64,000 nucleotides of DNA from Oncomelania hupensis. Lineage: Eukaryota > Mollusca > Gastropoda > Littorinimorpha > Pomatiopsidae. Both the position numbers and the translations under genes were made by a program. The stretch is taken from contig CM072522.1 of NCBI GenBank assembly GCA_036898135.1, forward strand, positions 15,218,399-15,282,398. The letters are read 5' to 3'. The notes under the pieces are model-generated. The model saw only the letters and a program-made list of their open reading frames with translations, was not told the origin of the DNA and did no database searches. Shown one piece after another: positions 1 through 10,404 of this stretch. Within the stretch, counting starts at the first letter, position 1, and each line of letters starts with the position of its first letter.

Positions 1-288
1 AGAAAAAAATATTGAGTTCCGAGTGTGAGAAGCTGAGGGCTACCCTTTAGTGGGCATAGCGGCCAAAAGCGGCCCAAGGTCTAAACAGGCAAAACGTCCA
101 AGAGCGTCAGTATCAACCATGGGGTTATATTCTCGCGTTGTTCGAAAGATTGCGAGACTTCCGGCAATTGACTTCCGTTTAAATTCTGTTGTGAAAACAT
201 TCGACTGCATTTCCACAAGTTTTCTCTGTGATGCGTTCGTTTTTTCGAATTGTTTTTTTTTTCAAATTTTCTTGTGTGTGTGTCTAAA

Positions 289-530
289 ATGGATGGTTTG
301 GATTCTTCGACTGATGAAAAAGAGTTTACAGGCTTCCATTTATCAGACATTAAAGTGAGAGAAATGGACTTGGAGTCGGAGGAAGAGATCGGTACTGACA
401 TTAGACAATTAGTCACAGTAGTGTCAGTAGTGTGCATGCATACGATCTTTCAGACTGGCATGAAAGTGAAGAAGAGGAGGGGGCTTGTTTGGACTTTTTA
501 AAACTTTTTTATTGTATACACATGGAGTAA
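289..530 (+). pseudogene. piggyBac-type transposase N-terminal fragment
   Basis: An ATG at 289 opens a short acidic peptide (MDGLDSSTDEKEFTGFHLSD...). The open frame carries on only to 501, but a neighbouring frame from about 400 reads DLSDWHESEEEEG and stops at 530, so one frameshift near 400-415 seems to have split an acidic leader. Acidic serine-rich leaders with DSSTDEEF- and DLSDW-like runs are common at the N-terminus of piggyBac-derived proteins. No catalytic core follows. It may instead be an unrelated acidic exon; confidence is modest. Confidence 0.4.
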
Positions 531-1128
531 TCAAAAACAAGACATGACAAGAGAAGTATAAAAAGGTAGATAATCAAAAGAGATTTATTTCTGTTCATTT
601 TGCATTTTATTTCATTTAAATCTATACACTAGTCACTAATACCTAAGATGTAGTGTTTTTACTAACGTACCCCTAAATATCTCTAAAATTATAAAAATTC
701 TTGCCTGTTTACAGCTAAAAAAAATAGACAAACGTGTGCCCATTAAAATTTGAAATGTGGAGTTTGTTAGGCCTACAAATCAAGATTCTTAACTTTTTGG
801 AAAGACATGTGCATAAAACATTCTTTTTTTTTGGTTGTTGTTGTTTCTATTCATGTTTACTTTGTGCTATTTGCTTTCAGGAGAGGCCCTAAATTACTTT
901 CAAAATAGCATAAATTCATTTTCTTCCAGGGGGCGAATACCGGGGCTTGGCCCCTGGGCCCCGGCCGGATTTCAGAGATTTCTTGATTCAGTTGTTCTCC
1001 ACCCTGTAGAATTCACATATCTCTGTTTCTTGTTCGTACAGCTGTTATCATGCATAAATTCCATGGGGCTTTTTCTACCTCACACTTTGTCTCATTACTG
1101 TGGTATGCTGCTATTTCAGTTTTATGTT

Positions 1129-1159
<31 letters not shown>

Positions 1160-1239
1160 CTGTATTCCCTTTGCTTTGTGAAATCATAATCATAGTTTTA
1201 CTTGTTGTTATCCCTTGTTCTGCCAAACATTACATAAAT
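531..1239. other. AT-rich intergenic stretch, no gene seen
   Basis: Mostly AT-rich DNA with a GC-rich imperfect palindrome near 930-966 (CCGGGGCTTGGCCCCTGGG) and a T-run of about 25 at 1132-1157. The short open frame here has no family features. Confidence 0.5.
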
Positions 1240-1530
1240 AGCGAGCGTTGTGGCCGCTTGGTCTAAGGGGAGACTAACTTGCCCTTTTAGAAACTAATGG
1301 CGTGTGTGATCGATCCCACCTCTGGGCGTTATGTCTCTACAAATACTATTTACTTTCGACTTGGGCAGCGCCTCTCTGGGTACTCAGGTTTGCTTCCCCA
1401 GAAAATTTTCAAAAACAACTAATACTAGGTAGGTTGGGTTTGGGCGTGCCACAGGCTGCAACTACACCTTCCCCAGGGGAGGCGGCCTAGAATTTCCCGA
1501 TAAAAAGGGACAATAAAGTCTCCAAAATCA
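1240..1530 (+). repeat. tRNA-headed SINE
   Basis: A pol III A-box-like segment (TGGCCGCTTGGTCTAAGG) at about 1250 is followed about 50 bases on by a B-box-like GATCGATCCCACC. The body contains CTGGGTACTCAGGTTTGCTTCC, trimmed here to its core GGGTACTCAGGTTT, which also occurs in the SINEs near 10600 and 33310. This is a SINE rather than a tRNA gene, because no cloverleaf closes. Confidence 0.6.
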
Positions 1531-1861
1531 AAATGAAACTAAAAAATATATCAGAGTGGTTCCCAGCGCTGAATATTTTATGTTGTTGCCTGTTTGGCTG
1601 TGATAATGTATTTTTCATTGCATTGTACATCACTTGGCAATACAGAATCTCAATAGAATTTTTTATAGATTTTGACGGTTTTGTTAAAAGCTCAATATCT
1701 CCCAAACTATTGCAGATAAACACTTGCAAATTTTGTGAGCAAAGAACAAATGTAGTATATTGTTTGCGCATCTACATGGATGATTACACCATAATAATTT
1801 GTTTTTTGTTTTTGTTTTTTCTGCTGGTCCATATGTACAGTAAAATATATAATAAAAACCC

Positions 1862-2725
1862 TTAACCCCTTTACTGCCATATTTTTCTGCTTCCTGTGTG
1901 CCCAACTACAAACGCCGTTCGTGTGTTATTTGTCAGCATTCTGTATTTACCCAAGAAGGGAGGTAACCACAGTAACCATTAGCAGAGCAGTTAGACATCT
2001 CCAACCAACGGTTTCTTTCCTTTGACCGTTAGAAAAAAATTGCAAAAAAGGAAATTTGCGTATGTTTGGAAACTTTAGAAGTTCTCAACCGTCGTCAACC
2101 AATATGGCGGACGGTGGACGACATGGGGCACTACGAGGTCTGTTTTCAGATGATATTCAGCACTTGAAGTGCTTCAAGAGGTCCTAAATGATCAAGACAA
2201 TGATGATGAAGACCTTAGAGATAGAAGTGATAGCGAAGCAGACAAGGAAGAAATGGATTGCAAACAGCACCACCCTCTTTTGTCGGATGAGGGGATTGAT
2301 GTGATAATGATGTCAGCTACGAACTAAGTGTCTCTGTACCCTTATTTTTGTGGATGTTATAGCAGTAAAGTTGATTACCAAGCAGTTTATTGAATGGTTG
2401 ATGTTTGTCATTTTATTAAACCAGTTTTTTGTTGTGTTCTGTCATGCATTTTTTGTGATGAAGTGCGTTTTTGTGTTCCGAAAATGCCTATCACGGAAAA
2501 AAAAACAAGAATAAATAATAACTAAAAACTGTATGTCTTGTCAAATGAAACTATTTTCATTTGAAATTGAAGCCAGGGATGTTAGGAAAAAACTTGCCAA
2601 ATATCTAAGAGATATCGCTTCAAATACCTGAATTATTTACGTTTTAGTGAACAGATCCTCAAAAGTCACATTTTGCATACTGGAATACAGCTGCGCATTT
2701 TCACTGTGGCAGGGAAGGGGTTTAA
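1862..2725. mobile_element. TTAA-flanked piggyBac-like deletion derivative
   Basis: The left end reads TTAA then CCCCTTTACTGCC (1862-1878). The right end, read inward on the other strand, is TTAA then ACCCCTTCCCTGCC (2725 backwards). TTAA target duplication and CCC-starting inverted ends are the piggyBac signature. At about 860 bp it is too short for a transposase and carries only an acidic N-terminal fragment, so it looks like an internal-deletion derivative that would have to be mobilised in trans. Confidence 0.6.
2104..2327 (+). pseudogene. acidic transposase leader inside the TTAA element
   Basis: The ATG at 2104 gives MADGGRHGALRGLFSDDIQ and then a stop. A frame change at about 2160 restores a long acidic run (VLNDQDNDDEDLRDRSDSEA) that ends at the TAA at 2325. 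The location inside a TTAA-bounded element suggests the 5' coding part of a piggyBac transposase with one frameshift. The catalytic region is absent. Confidence 0.4.
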
Positions 2726-2879
2726 TAAACAAACATAATAATAGATGTTTTTACTGCTATTTTAATTCAAAAACGCAAATTGCCTTTCAGTCTTCTTATG
2801 TCCTGCCTGCTGATGTAACTGTTGCAATTACTATTATTATTATTATTATTGATTTGATCTGAACATTGGCAGGACATGC

Positions 2880-3215
2880 ACTTTTCCAGGAGCCGACATC
2901 GGAAGTGACCACGATCTCGTGGTGATGTCTTTCCGGCTTCACTTGAAGAGAGTAAACATAGCAAAGTGCACTAGACTGAAGTTCGACCTGGACAAACTGC
3001 AAGACCCGGAGGTGGCAGAAATATTTCAGCCACAATTGGAGGGAAATTTGCACCACTGCTCATTTTGGGAGCTGGTGAAGTAGATGTCAACACCATGACC
3101 ACCACCTTCAACTCAGCTGTGACAGATGCTGCCACAGAGATCCTTGGCAAGCACCGGCCAAGAAGAAGCTGTGGATCACACCTGAACTTTTGGACCTGTG
3201 TGATAAACGAAAAAG
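2880..3215 (+). pseudogene. RTE endonuclease C-terminus and linker, frameshifted
   Basis: The reading ADIGSDHDLVVMSFRLHLKR contains the SDH catalytic motif that ends an APE-type endonuclease. The following LDKLQDPEVAEIFQ segment is typical RTE linker. At least two frame changes occur before 3216, so it cannot encode a working endonuclease. Confidence 0.7.
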
Positions 3216-4149
3216 ATGAAAAAGAAAAAGAAGACCTCACAGGGAGCTGATGCCTACAGAAAAATCAACAATGAAATCCGAAAAGGCATGCGCACAGCAA
3301 AGGAGAACTGGATAGAAGATCTGTACCAGGAAATAGAGAACAGTCTGAACAAGACCAACAGCAAGAAGGCTTACCAGACTGTGAAGCAGCTGACAAGTGT
3401 TAAACAGCCCAAGTTCTCCATGATCCAAAGCAAGTCTGGCATATGCCTTACAGAAGAACAAGAAGTCTTGGACAGATGGACAGAGTACTGCTCTGACCTT
3501 TACAACCACACACCAAACGGAGACCCATCAGTTCTAGCATGTCCAGAGAACAGAGAAGAAGAAGAAATCCTCCCAATTCTCCGAGAAGAAGTTGAAGCAG
3601 CAGTGCAGTCGCTGAAGAAAGGGAAGTCAGCGGGATTGGACAACATACCCGGGGAACTGCTTCAAGCAGGACGAGAAGCGATGATTGACGTACTCACCAT
3701 TATCTGTAACAAGATCTGGCAGAGTGGGGAGTGGCCTACACCATGGACCCAGTCGCTTGTCATCACTCTTCCCAAAAAAGGTAACCTTCAGGAATGTGAA
3801 AATTACCGCACCATCAGCCTCATCAGCCATCCCAGCAAGGTCCTCCTGAAAATAATACTCAACAGGTTGAAACCCCAAGCTGAACAAATCATAGCTGAAG
3901 AGCAAGCAGGATTCAGGGCAGGACGAAGTACCACTGAACAGATTTTCAACCTCAGAATAATCTGCGAGAAATACCTACAGCACCAACAACATCTATATCA
4001 TGTGTTCATAGATTTCAAAAAGGCGTTTGACCGAGTCTGGCATGCAGCTCTGTGGGCAACCATGAGAGTGTACAACATCAGCCCTAAAATTATTGATGTC
4101 ATCAAAAGCCTGTATGACAAGGCTACCAGTGCAGTCCTCGAAAACAGCG
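3216..4149 (+). pseudogene. RTE reverse transcriptase, N-terminal part
   Basis: A long open frame carries the linker (KENWIEDLYQEIENSLNKTNS) and the first reverse-transcriptase blocks: KKGKSAGLDNIPGELL, ITLPKKGNLQECENYRTISL, AGFRAGRSTTEQIF and the catalytic-Asp block HVFIDFKKAFDRVWH. It is cut at 4149 by the insertion that follows, before the FADD block. The sequence resumes at 5704. Confidence 0.85.
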
Positions 4150-5703
4150 CACAGCTGAGACTGTACCCTCTGTTTCCGAGCTATGAGTTGCCAGCATAAA
4201 ATCTGATCTGCCCAGCCACCTGCTCCTAGAACTGACGCAGCCTTTCCCCCTCCCTTTTTTTTAAAGTGGGCTCTTCTATGCCTGTGTTAATGTGTTCAGT
4301 TGTGGTGTTGTGCTTAGAATATTTTTATCTGTTTTTCTATTTTATTCAGAAGAATTGCATATTTCTGACAATTGTTTTTTTAAAACTTGGTTTCTATAGT
4401 GTTTGAAGCACTGACTAAAAGTTATATTTTGTTGACTGTTGTGGTATTTAATAAGAAAAGCGCTATTTAATGTGATGTGGTGTTGTTCTTTGTGGTACTG
4501 TTTTCTCTGGTAATGTGAATGGTAAGAACACATTTTTGGTGAAGTTTGACTTCAATTTCTGTGATCACTTGCATTTTAAGTGCTTTGAAAGTTGTTAACA
4601 TTGTAAGATATAACTTTTGTGCATTGAAAAATATAAGAAATGAAATGACTGATTAATTGTGAAAGATGTTATTAGTGATTTAAAAGTGTGGCGTTTTTAA
4701 GGTTTCAGTACCAGGCTCCATTGACTGTGTGAAGCTCTGAACAACTTATGCAAACAGCATCAAATTTAATGCACTGTATGTATATAACTTGTTCAAATAT
4801 TTTCTACAAAAGTTAAGATACTTGATCATTGACAGTACTGCCGGAGGATTTTTTATGTGCACTAATTGGATATTTTACAAGTTTGGCAGATGACAGACAC
4901 ATAAGTTCTGGTAGGATCATTTATTTTATGCAGCTAACACTGTGTTTTTGTATCTTTGTTTGCGTATTGTTTTCGTTTCATTTTAAATTACACAACTTTC
5001 TCTCTCTCTCCTCTTCCCCCCCCCCTCTCCCCCTACCCCACCCCTTGCTTTCCTGCTTACACATTATTCTGTTAGTTTACATAGATGATTGTATATTTTT
5101 ATAATTATTGTATACATTTACATGCATATGTATTTGTATTTATTTAATATTATTTTCTGTTTGTACATATTTTATCTACAGATATTTATCTAAATATTGT
5201 TTTAGATTATTAATTATTTCTAATAATGAAAGAAAATATGCATACTCTGCCTTGCTTGTTGAACTCACTAGATTAAAAGACTGTTTTGGGGAAAAACACA
5301 AATATCCTAAATTGAAAAAAAGAAACATATTTTCAAATGTACACACAAGTACATTTTTTGGTCTCATTTTCTAATGCAGCTTATGCTTTTTTTTTGGTCA
5401 AATCTTGTACGTTTAGGTCAACATGTTTTCACACTTGCATACACTACAGCAAAATTAGCAAAAGTCTTGCACAGTGTGCTGATTTTATCATTTTCTGACT
5501 GAGCAGGACGTAAGGAAATCCAGCCCAGCCTTGACTCAAACAGAGAGTGGAACGCTCTGACTGCTATTAGTAAACAAAAGGGTATTAGTGTTTAGCTGCA
5601 GTCGGCTGGATGAGGGCTGCCAATCCGTTGGGCTTGTCTGCTGGGTCAGGGGTCAAAGGTAATGTAATCTTCTCCACTCAGCGCTCGGTCTAGAACAGTT
5701 GTG
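4150..5703. mobile_element. 1.55-kb non-autonomous DNA element inside RTE copy A
   Basis: Comparison with RTE copy C (17530-17600) shows that 4150-5703 is foreign to the LINE. The flanks repeat AGCG (4146-4149 and 5704-5707). The ends read CACAGCTG on the left and, inverted, CACAACTG on the right. CACA-type ends with a 4-bp duplication would fit the Chapaev branch of the CMC superfamily, but the inverted ends are only 8 bp with one mismatch. The interior is AT-rich and has no recognisable transposase. Confidence 0.5.
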
Positions 5704-6585
5704 AGCGCCATCGGAAACTGGTTCAGAAGAACAATCGGTGTTCGTCAGGGATGCCTACTCTCTCCAACACTCTTCAACATCTTCCTAGAGCGCATCATGT
5801 CAGATGCCCTTGCTGATCACAAAGTCACAATCAGCGTAGGAAGAAGAGCAATCTCCAACCTTCGTTTTGCGGATGACATTGACGGATTGGCTGGAGAGGA
5901 ACAAGAACTTGAACAGCTGGTACAGAGGCTTGACACCACCTCCAGAGCCTATGGAATGGAAATAAGTGCAGATAAGACCAAAATGGTGACCAACAACACC
6001 AATGGCATCAACAGGGACATCAAAGTCCAAGGCCAATCCCTCAACACAGTGCATAGCTTCAAATATTTAGGAGCCATTGTATCAGACAATGGGTCCCAAC
6101 AGGAAGTCCTCTCCAGGATCGCACAAACAACTGCTGCCATGGTGAGGTTGAAGCCAATTTGGAAAGACAGGACCATCAGTCTACATTCCAAGGTAAGGCT
6201 GCTGCGCTCCCATGTCATCTCCATCTTCCTATATGCTTGCGAAACATGGACCCTCACAGCAGATCTCCAACGAAGAATACAAAGCATGGAGATGAGGTGC
6301 TACAGAAGACTTCTGAGCATTTCTTATACCCAGCACATCACCAACGACGAAGTCCGACAGACCATCACACGAGCCATTGGACAACACGATGAGCTGCTCA
6401 CAGTGGTGAAAAAACTGAAACTCCGATGGTATGGCCACGTCACCAGATCATCAGGTATTGCAAAGACCATCCTGCGAGGCACAGTGCAAGGAGGTAGAAG
6501 TAGAGGGAGACCGAAAAAGAGGTGGGAGGACAACATTCGAGAATGGACTGGTTTGACACTGAGCAAAACAAATCAGGGTTGCTGA
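5704..6585 (+). pseudogene. RTE reverse transcriptase, C-terminal part
   Basis: This frame continues the LINE protein after the insertion: GNWFRRTIGVRQGCLLSPTL, the catalytic box LRFADDIDGLAG, KTKMV, FKYLGAIVSD, and the RTE tail LLSISYTQHITNDEVRQ followed by LRWYGHVTR and RPKKRWEDNIREW. All the C-terminal reverse-transcriptase blocks are present. The protein cannot be made in one piece because of the insertion upstream. Confidence 0.88.
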
Positions 6586-6720
6586 AGACAGGGAAAGATG
6601 GAGTACGCTGGTTAAACGAAAATTTGTGGTGCCCCTACGACCTCCGAGTTACGAGATAGGATAGGATTATTATTATTACTATTTTTGTTATTATTATTAT
6701 TAATATTATTATTATTACAG

Positions 6721-6794
6721 ACAACTGTAAGCCACTAACAATGGACACTGCGTGGGGGAAGTCCGGAAGGGGCCTTGACCTACAGCAGAATGAG
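6721..6794 (+). CDS. locus A, short linker exon
   Basis: The acceptor (TTATTATTACAG, ending 6720) is directly preceded by the RTE tail and (ATT)n; the donor is GAG|GTAAGG at 6795. The exon enters in phase 1 and leaves in phase 0. It encodes DNCKPLTMDTAWGKSGRGLD..., which aligns with the locus C exon at 61628 (DNSEPWATEMDSVKS...) in start, phase, length and donor. It joins the finger exon at 9516 in phase 0. Exons further 5' are not visible in the window. Confidence 0.65.
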
Positions 6795-8092
6795 GTAAGG
6801 ATCCAAAAGAACATATTTATTGACACTCTCTGTAATTGTATTTCCAGACTCATCTCAAGTCTTTGCAGCTTCCTATTCCTGATGGCCATATACGTGCCAT
6901 ACACTGGCTGTTAAGTGTCTGGTGAGGAAATATGTTTTTGACCTATGGAAAGAGCAGCCATCCAAACAACATAACAAATGATTTCATATTAAACCTGATC
7001 TCTCCAGCGTATTACCACTATCAGCCTCTGGTAGAAGAGCCGAGACAAGAAAGGAGCAGACTGCTCATTGGCCATATTTATTTTACTCACTCTTACTTGC
7101 TTAAATGGTCCCCCACGCCTGTCATAAAGCAAATTCCATTGTACACATTTTTCCAAAAAATGTGGATTTGATTTAAGAAAGGGAGTGGTGGTTTACAAAT
7201 CTTTCAACACTGACAGAAATGTGTAACCAAATATCATTATTCACTATTTTTCAGTTTTTAAATACCGTTGGACTTTTCGGCAATACATAAGATACCTATT
7301 ATACTGTCTTAACTCATTTGTGTCAGTTTCATCTTCCTGTTGTTTTAACTCATTGGAGACAGAACTCTTTTGCCATGTCTGTTCCCTGAAAATGCACTGT
7401 TTAAGTGTATTTTAGAAAATTCAAACACCTAATATATTGAAAGATAATATAGAAAAACTATACATTTTTGTAAAGATTATGACATGTTCTTTCAAGAAAT
7501 AATCAATGGAAAATACACTTATTCACCTTTTGTAAGAAAATAGCACTCTAGTATCCACACCATACGTGAAAATCCAAAACGTTTTTGATATCCAGAATAT
7601 ATTGTACATTCACCACAAAACATGGCAGTTTTGCACTATTGATAAAAAATAAATTCAGAGTATGTATCAAAATGTATATGAATTATTCCTTGTAGATCAG
7701 TACACATAAAATTGTCATATTAGAATTGGCTGCCATTTTTTTATTGAAATAAAACATGTGCATCACATGAAAATTACTCTTCATAGCAAAAATACCCTTT
7801 TTCTACAGTTAAATACTCAGTTTTACAGTAAAAGGGAGGTAACAAATTAATTGAGAATTATTAGTCTTCCTCCTGTTAGTAGTTGGGTTGCTTATAACGG
7901 ACACTACTGATCTTCCTAAGATGAGCTACGCTGGCAACCATACAAATGAATCGCGCTTCCTATAACGCGCATCGCTGGCAATGAGTTCTTGTTGAGACTT
8001 GGATTTATGTCTCTTGTAACACTGTTTTAAAAGTTGTATATCTTAATGGATAACTAATGTCTGTGGTCCAACTATGACTGCTTAAGGTTCAC
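6795..8092. other. locus A intron, first part
   Basis: AT-rich sequence between the locus A exons. I see no coding segment. A short direct run of GCTTATAACGGACAC/CTATAACGCGCATC near 7890-7970 is the only GC-richer patch. RTE copy B follows. Confidence 0.5.
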
Positions 8093-8975
8093 TGTCAAGG
8101 ATGCCTACTCTCTCCAACACTCTTCAACATCTTCCTAGAGCGCATCATGTCAGATGCCCTTGCAGATCACAAAGGCACAGTCAGCATAGGGGTTAGAGCA
8201 ATCTCCAACCTTTGCGGATGACATTGATGGTTTGGCTGGAGAGGAACAAGAACTTGAACAGCTGGTACAGAGGCTTGGCACTGCCTCCAGAGCCTTTGGA
8301 ATGGAAATAAGTGCAGAGAAGACCAAAATGGTGACCAACAACACCAATGGCATCAACACGGACATCAAAGTCCAAGGCCAGTCCCTCAACACAATGCATA
8401 GCTTAAAATATTTAGGAGCCATATATCAGACAATGCGGCCCGTCAGGAAGTCCTCACAAACAACTGCTGCCCTGACAAGGTTGAAGCCCATTTGGAAAGG
8501 CAGGACCATCAGTCTACACTCCAAGGTAAGGTTGCTGCGCTCCCTTGTCATCTCCATCTTCCTCACAGCAGATATACAACGAAGAATACAAAGCATGGAG
8601 ATGAGGTGCTACAGTGAACTTCTGGGCATTTCCTATACCCAGCACATCACCAACGATGAAGTCCGACAGACCATCACACAAGCCATTGGACAACACGATG
8701 ACATGCTCACAGTGGTGAAGAAACGGAAACTTCGATGGTACGCCACATCACCAGAGCATTAGAGCAAAGATCCTGCAAGGCACGGTGCAAGGAGGCAGAG
8801 GAAGAGGGAAACCAAAAAAGAGGTTGGAGGACAACATTCGAGAATGGACTGGCTTCTGAGCGAAGCCATGAGTGTTGCTGAAGACAGAGAAAGATGGAGT
8901 ATGCTGGTTAAATGATCATCTGTGGTGCCCCAACAACCTTCGAGTTACGGGATAGGATAGGATATGATACTGGTA
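8093..8975 (+). mobile_element. RTE-clade LINE, copy B (5' truncated, decayed)
   Basis: Homologous to the C-terminal reverse-transcriptase half of copy A, starting abruptly at GTCAAGGATGCC and ending with GGGATAGGATAGGATA. The FADD box is damaged by a small deletion near 8212. A deletion near 8452 and the loss of the YACETWT segment near 8563 break the frame further. It lies in the intron of locus A. Confidence 0.85.
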
Positions 8976-9227
8976 CTTCAACTCATGGCTAATCATTGTG
9001 TTTCACTTGGTCGCGTTTAAAATGTCTGCTCACAGTAGGAAGCACAAAATAAAGAAAGGATTGATTGAAAACTATGCGCACTCCAAAGATTCCTAGTTCC
9101 TGCAGGTGAGAGAAATTGTATGCTCTATGCCGGTTGCCATTCATACTGTTTTTTTGCAGTAATGTTTGGAGCTTTTCATACTACACAATTACTAGCAGAA
9201 GAAAGGGGACAAAATAAAACCCAAACA

Positions 9228-9366
9228 AGTCTTATACAATTTTCAAAATTTTCGCCTTTATTAAAGAAAAGATTTTCTTGGTAAGACTAACAGCATATAT
9301 ATATATATATATTTTTTTTTTTCTATATAAAGGCGAAATTTGGAAAATTTTATAAGACTTGTTTGA
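9228..9366. repeat. inverted repeat around an (AT)n core
   Basis: ACAAGTCTTATACAATTTTC...GCCTTTA at 9228-9264 is matched on the opposite strand by TAAAGGCGAAATTTGG...ACTTGT at 9331-9366. The arms are about 37 bp and flank (AT)n at 9296-9312. A further partial copy (ATAAAGGCGAACAATTTG) lies at 9422. It looks like a small fold-back element about 150 bp upstream of the finger exon acceptor. Confidence 0.6.
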
Positions 9367-9515
9367 TTTTTATTTTCTCTTTCTTTTGCTTGTATTCACA
9401 ATGAAAATAATCCTTTTTTGGAATAAAGGCGAACAATTTGAAAATTTTATGTTTTTTAAAAATTTTCCCTATATACTACCTGATTTTTATTCCTGTCCCA
9501 TTTTTGTGCTTGCAG

Positions 9516-10394
9516 TTTCCAGGAAACCATGCTGCTGCACATGCAGGATGTCCGTTGCCAGCTGTCAGCCCCGCGTCCCCGCAGTCCTCGGACGGCCAGT
9601 TCCCTTCCGCCTCAGGCGCTTCTCCTTCCCCCTGCAGTGTTATCGGAGGAGATGGTCCAGGAAGGGGAGGGGCGAGTAAGAGAGAGAGGCCCCAGAAGGT
9701 CCATGTGTGCGAACTGTGCGATAAAGCTCTGTCCACTGCCTCCCACCTCAAGAGACACATGCTGATCCACACAGGCGAGAAGAACCACGTGTGCGAGATT
9801 TGCAACAACGTGTTCAGCCAGGCGGGCAACTTGAAGAAGCACATGCTGATCCACGCTGGGGAGAAAAACCACATTTGCGGGGTGTGCAGCAAAGCGTTTA
9901 CACGCCCCAGCGACCTGACCAAGCACAAGCTGACCCACACCCAACAGAAGAATCATGTGTGCGACATTTGCAGCAAGGCCTTCCTGCTGTCGGCCACCTT
10001 GAAGCGCCACCGGCTCATCCACACGGGAGAGAAGAATTACGTTTGCGAAATCTGCTGCAAGATCTTCAACCAGGCGGGCCACCTCAAAGAGCACAAGCTC
10101 ATCCACACCGGGGAGAAAAACCACGTGTGCGACGTGTGCAGCAAGTCCTTCACGCAGGCCGGCAACCTGCGGGAGCACAAACTGACCCACACTGGGGAGA
10201 AGAACCACGTGTGTGGACTGTGCCACAAAGCCTACACCCACTCCAGCAGCCTGAAGCGCCACAAGCTGACCCATCTCCAAGAGGACCGTTACATGGTGGG
10301 TCTGGTGGATTCGCTGATCACGTGCACCACCGCTGCTGACGTACCCGAACTGTCCCTGCCGTCCCATGACGCCGCTGATAGGCACCATGTATGA
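9516..10394 (+). CDS. locus A, seven-finger C2H2 exon (terminal)
   Basis: The acceptor TTTTTGTGCTTGCAG ends at 9515 and the frame is phase 0. A Pro/Ser-rich leader (FPGNHAAAHAG..., with PAVSPASPQSS) resembles the locus C leader (LAVSPTVPPQSS). Seven canonical C2H2 fingers follow with TGEKN-type linkers: the first starts HVCELCDKAL and the last HVCGLCHKAYTHSSS. The exon ends at TGA 10392-10394. Helix contact residues (-1,2,3,6) read T-S-H-R, Q-G-N-K, R-S-D-K, L-A-T-R, Q-G-H-E, Q-G-N-E and H-S-S-R, so it is probably a sequence-specific nuclear DNA-binding protein. The exon is GC-rich against AT-rich flanks. Every Cys and His ligand is present, which argues for a maintained gene. Confidence 0.85.
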   Translation, partial: FPGNHAAAHAGCPLPAVSPASPQSSDGQFPSASGASPSPCSVIGGDGPGRGGASKRERPQKVHVCELCDKALSTASHLKRHMLIHTGEKNHVCEICNNVFSQAGNLKKHMLIHAGEKNHICGVCSKAFTRPSDLTKHKLTHTQQKNHVCDICSKAFLLSATLKRHRLIHTGEKNYVCEICCKIFNQAGHLKEHKLIHTGEKNHVCDVCSKSFTQAGNLREHKLTHTGEKNHVCGLCHKAYTHSSSLKRHKLTHLQEDRYMVGLVDSLITCTTAADVPELSLPSHDAADRHHV

Positions 10395-10404
10395 CCAAGG
10401 TGGG

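Larger units (their letters stand above)
2852..6665 (+). mobile_element. RTE-clade LINE, copy A (interrupted)
   Basis: This is the longest RTE copy in the window. It starts inside the endonuclease domain (GSDHDLVVMSF at about 2900-2935), continues through the linker and reverse transcriptase, is interrupted at 4150-5703, and resumes to a 3' end carrying the pentamer GATAG/GGATA. The 5' end abuts (ATT)n at 2829-2850 and the 3' tail runs into (ATT)n at 6665-6720, so it appears to have inserted into an ATT microsatellite. It is 5' truncated, with frameshifts between 2950 and 3220. Confidence 0.85.

Noticed and set aside
4150..5703. Solo LTR as explanation for the RTE insertion
   Set aside because: The ends read CACA...TGTG rather than TG...CA, which fits a DNA element better.
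9612..10388. Long open frame on the minus strand opposite the locus A fingers
   Set aside because: It mirrors the finger repeats of the plus strand and has no domain of its own. The plus strand has perfect C2H2 spacing.
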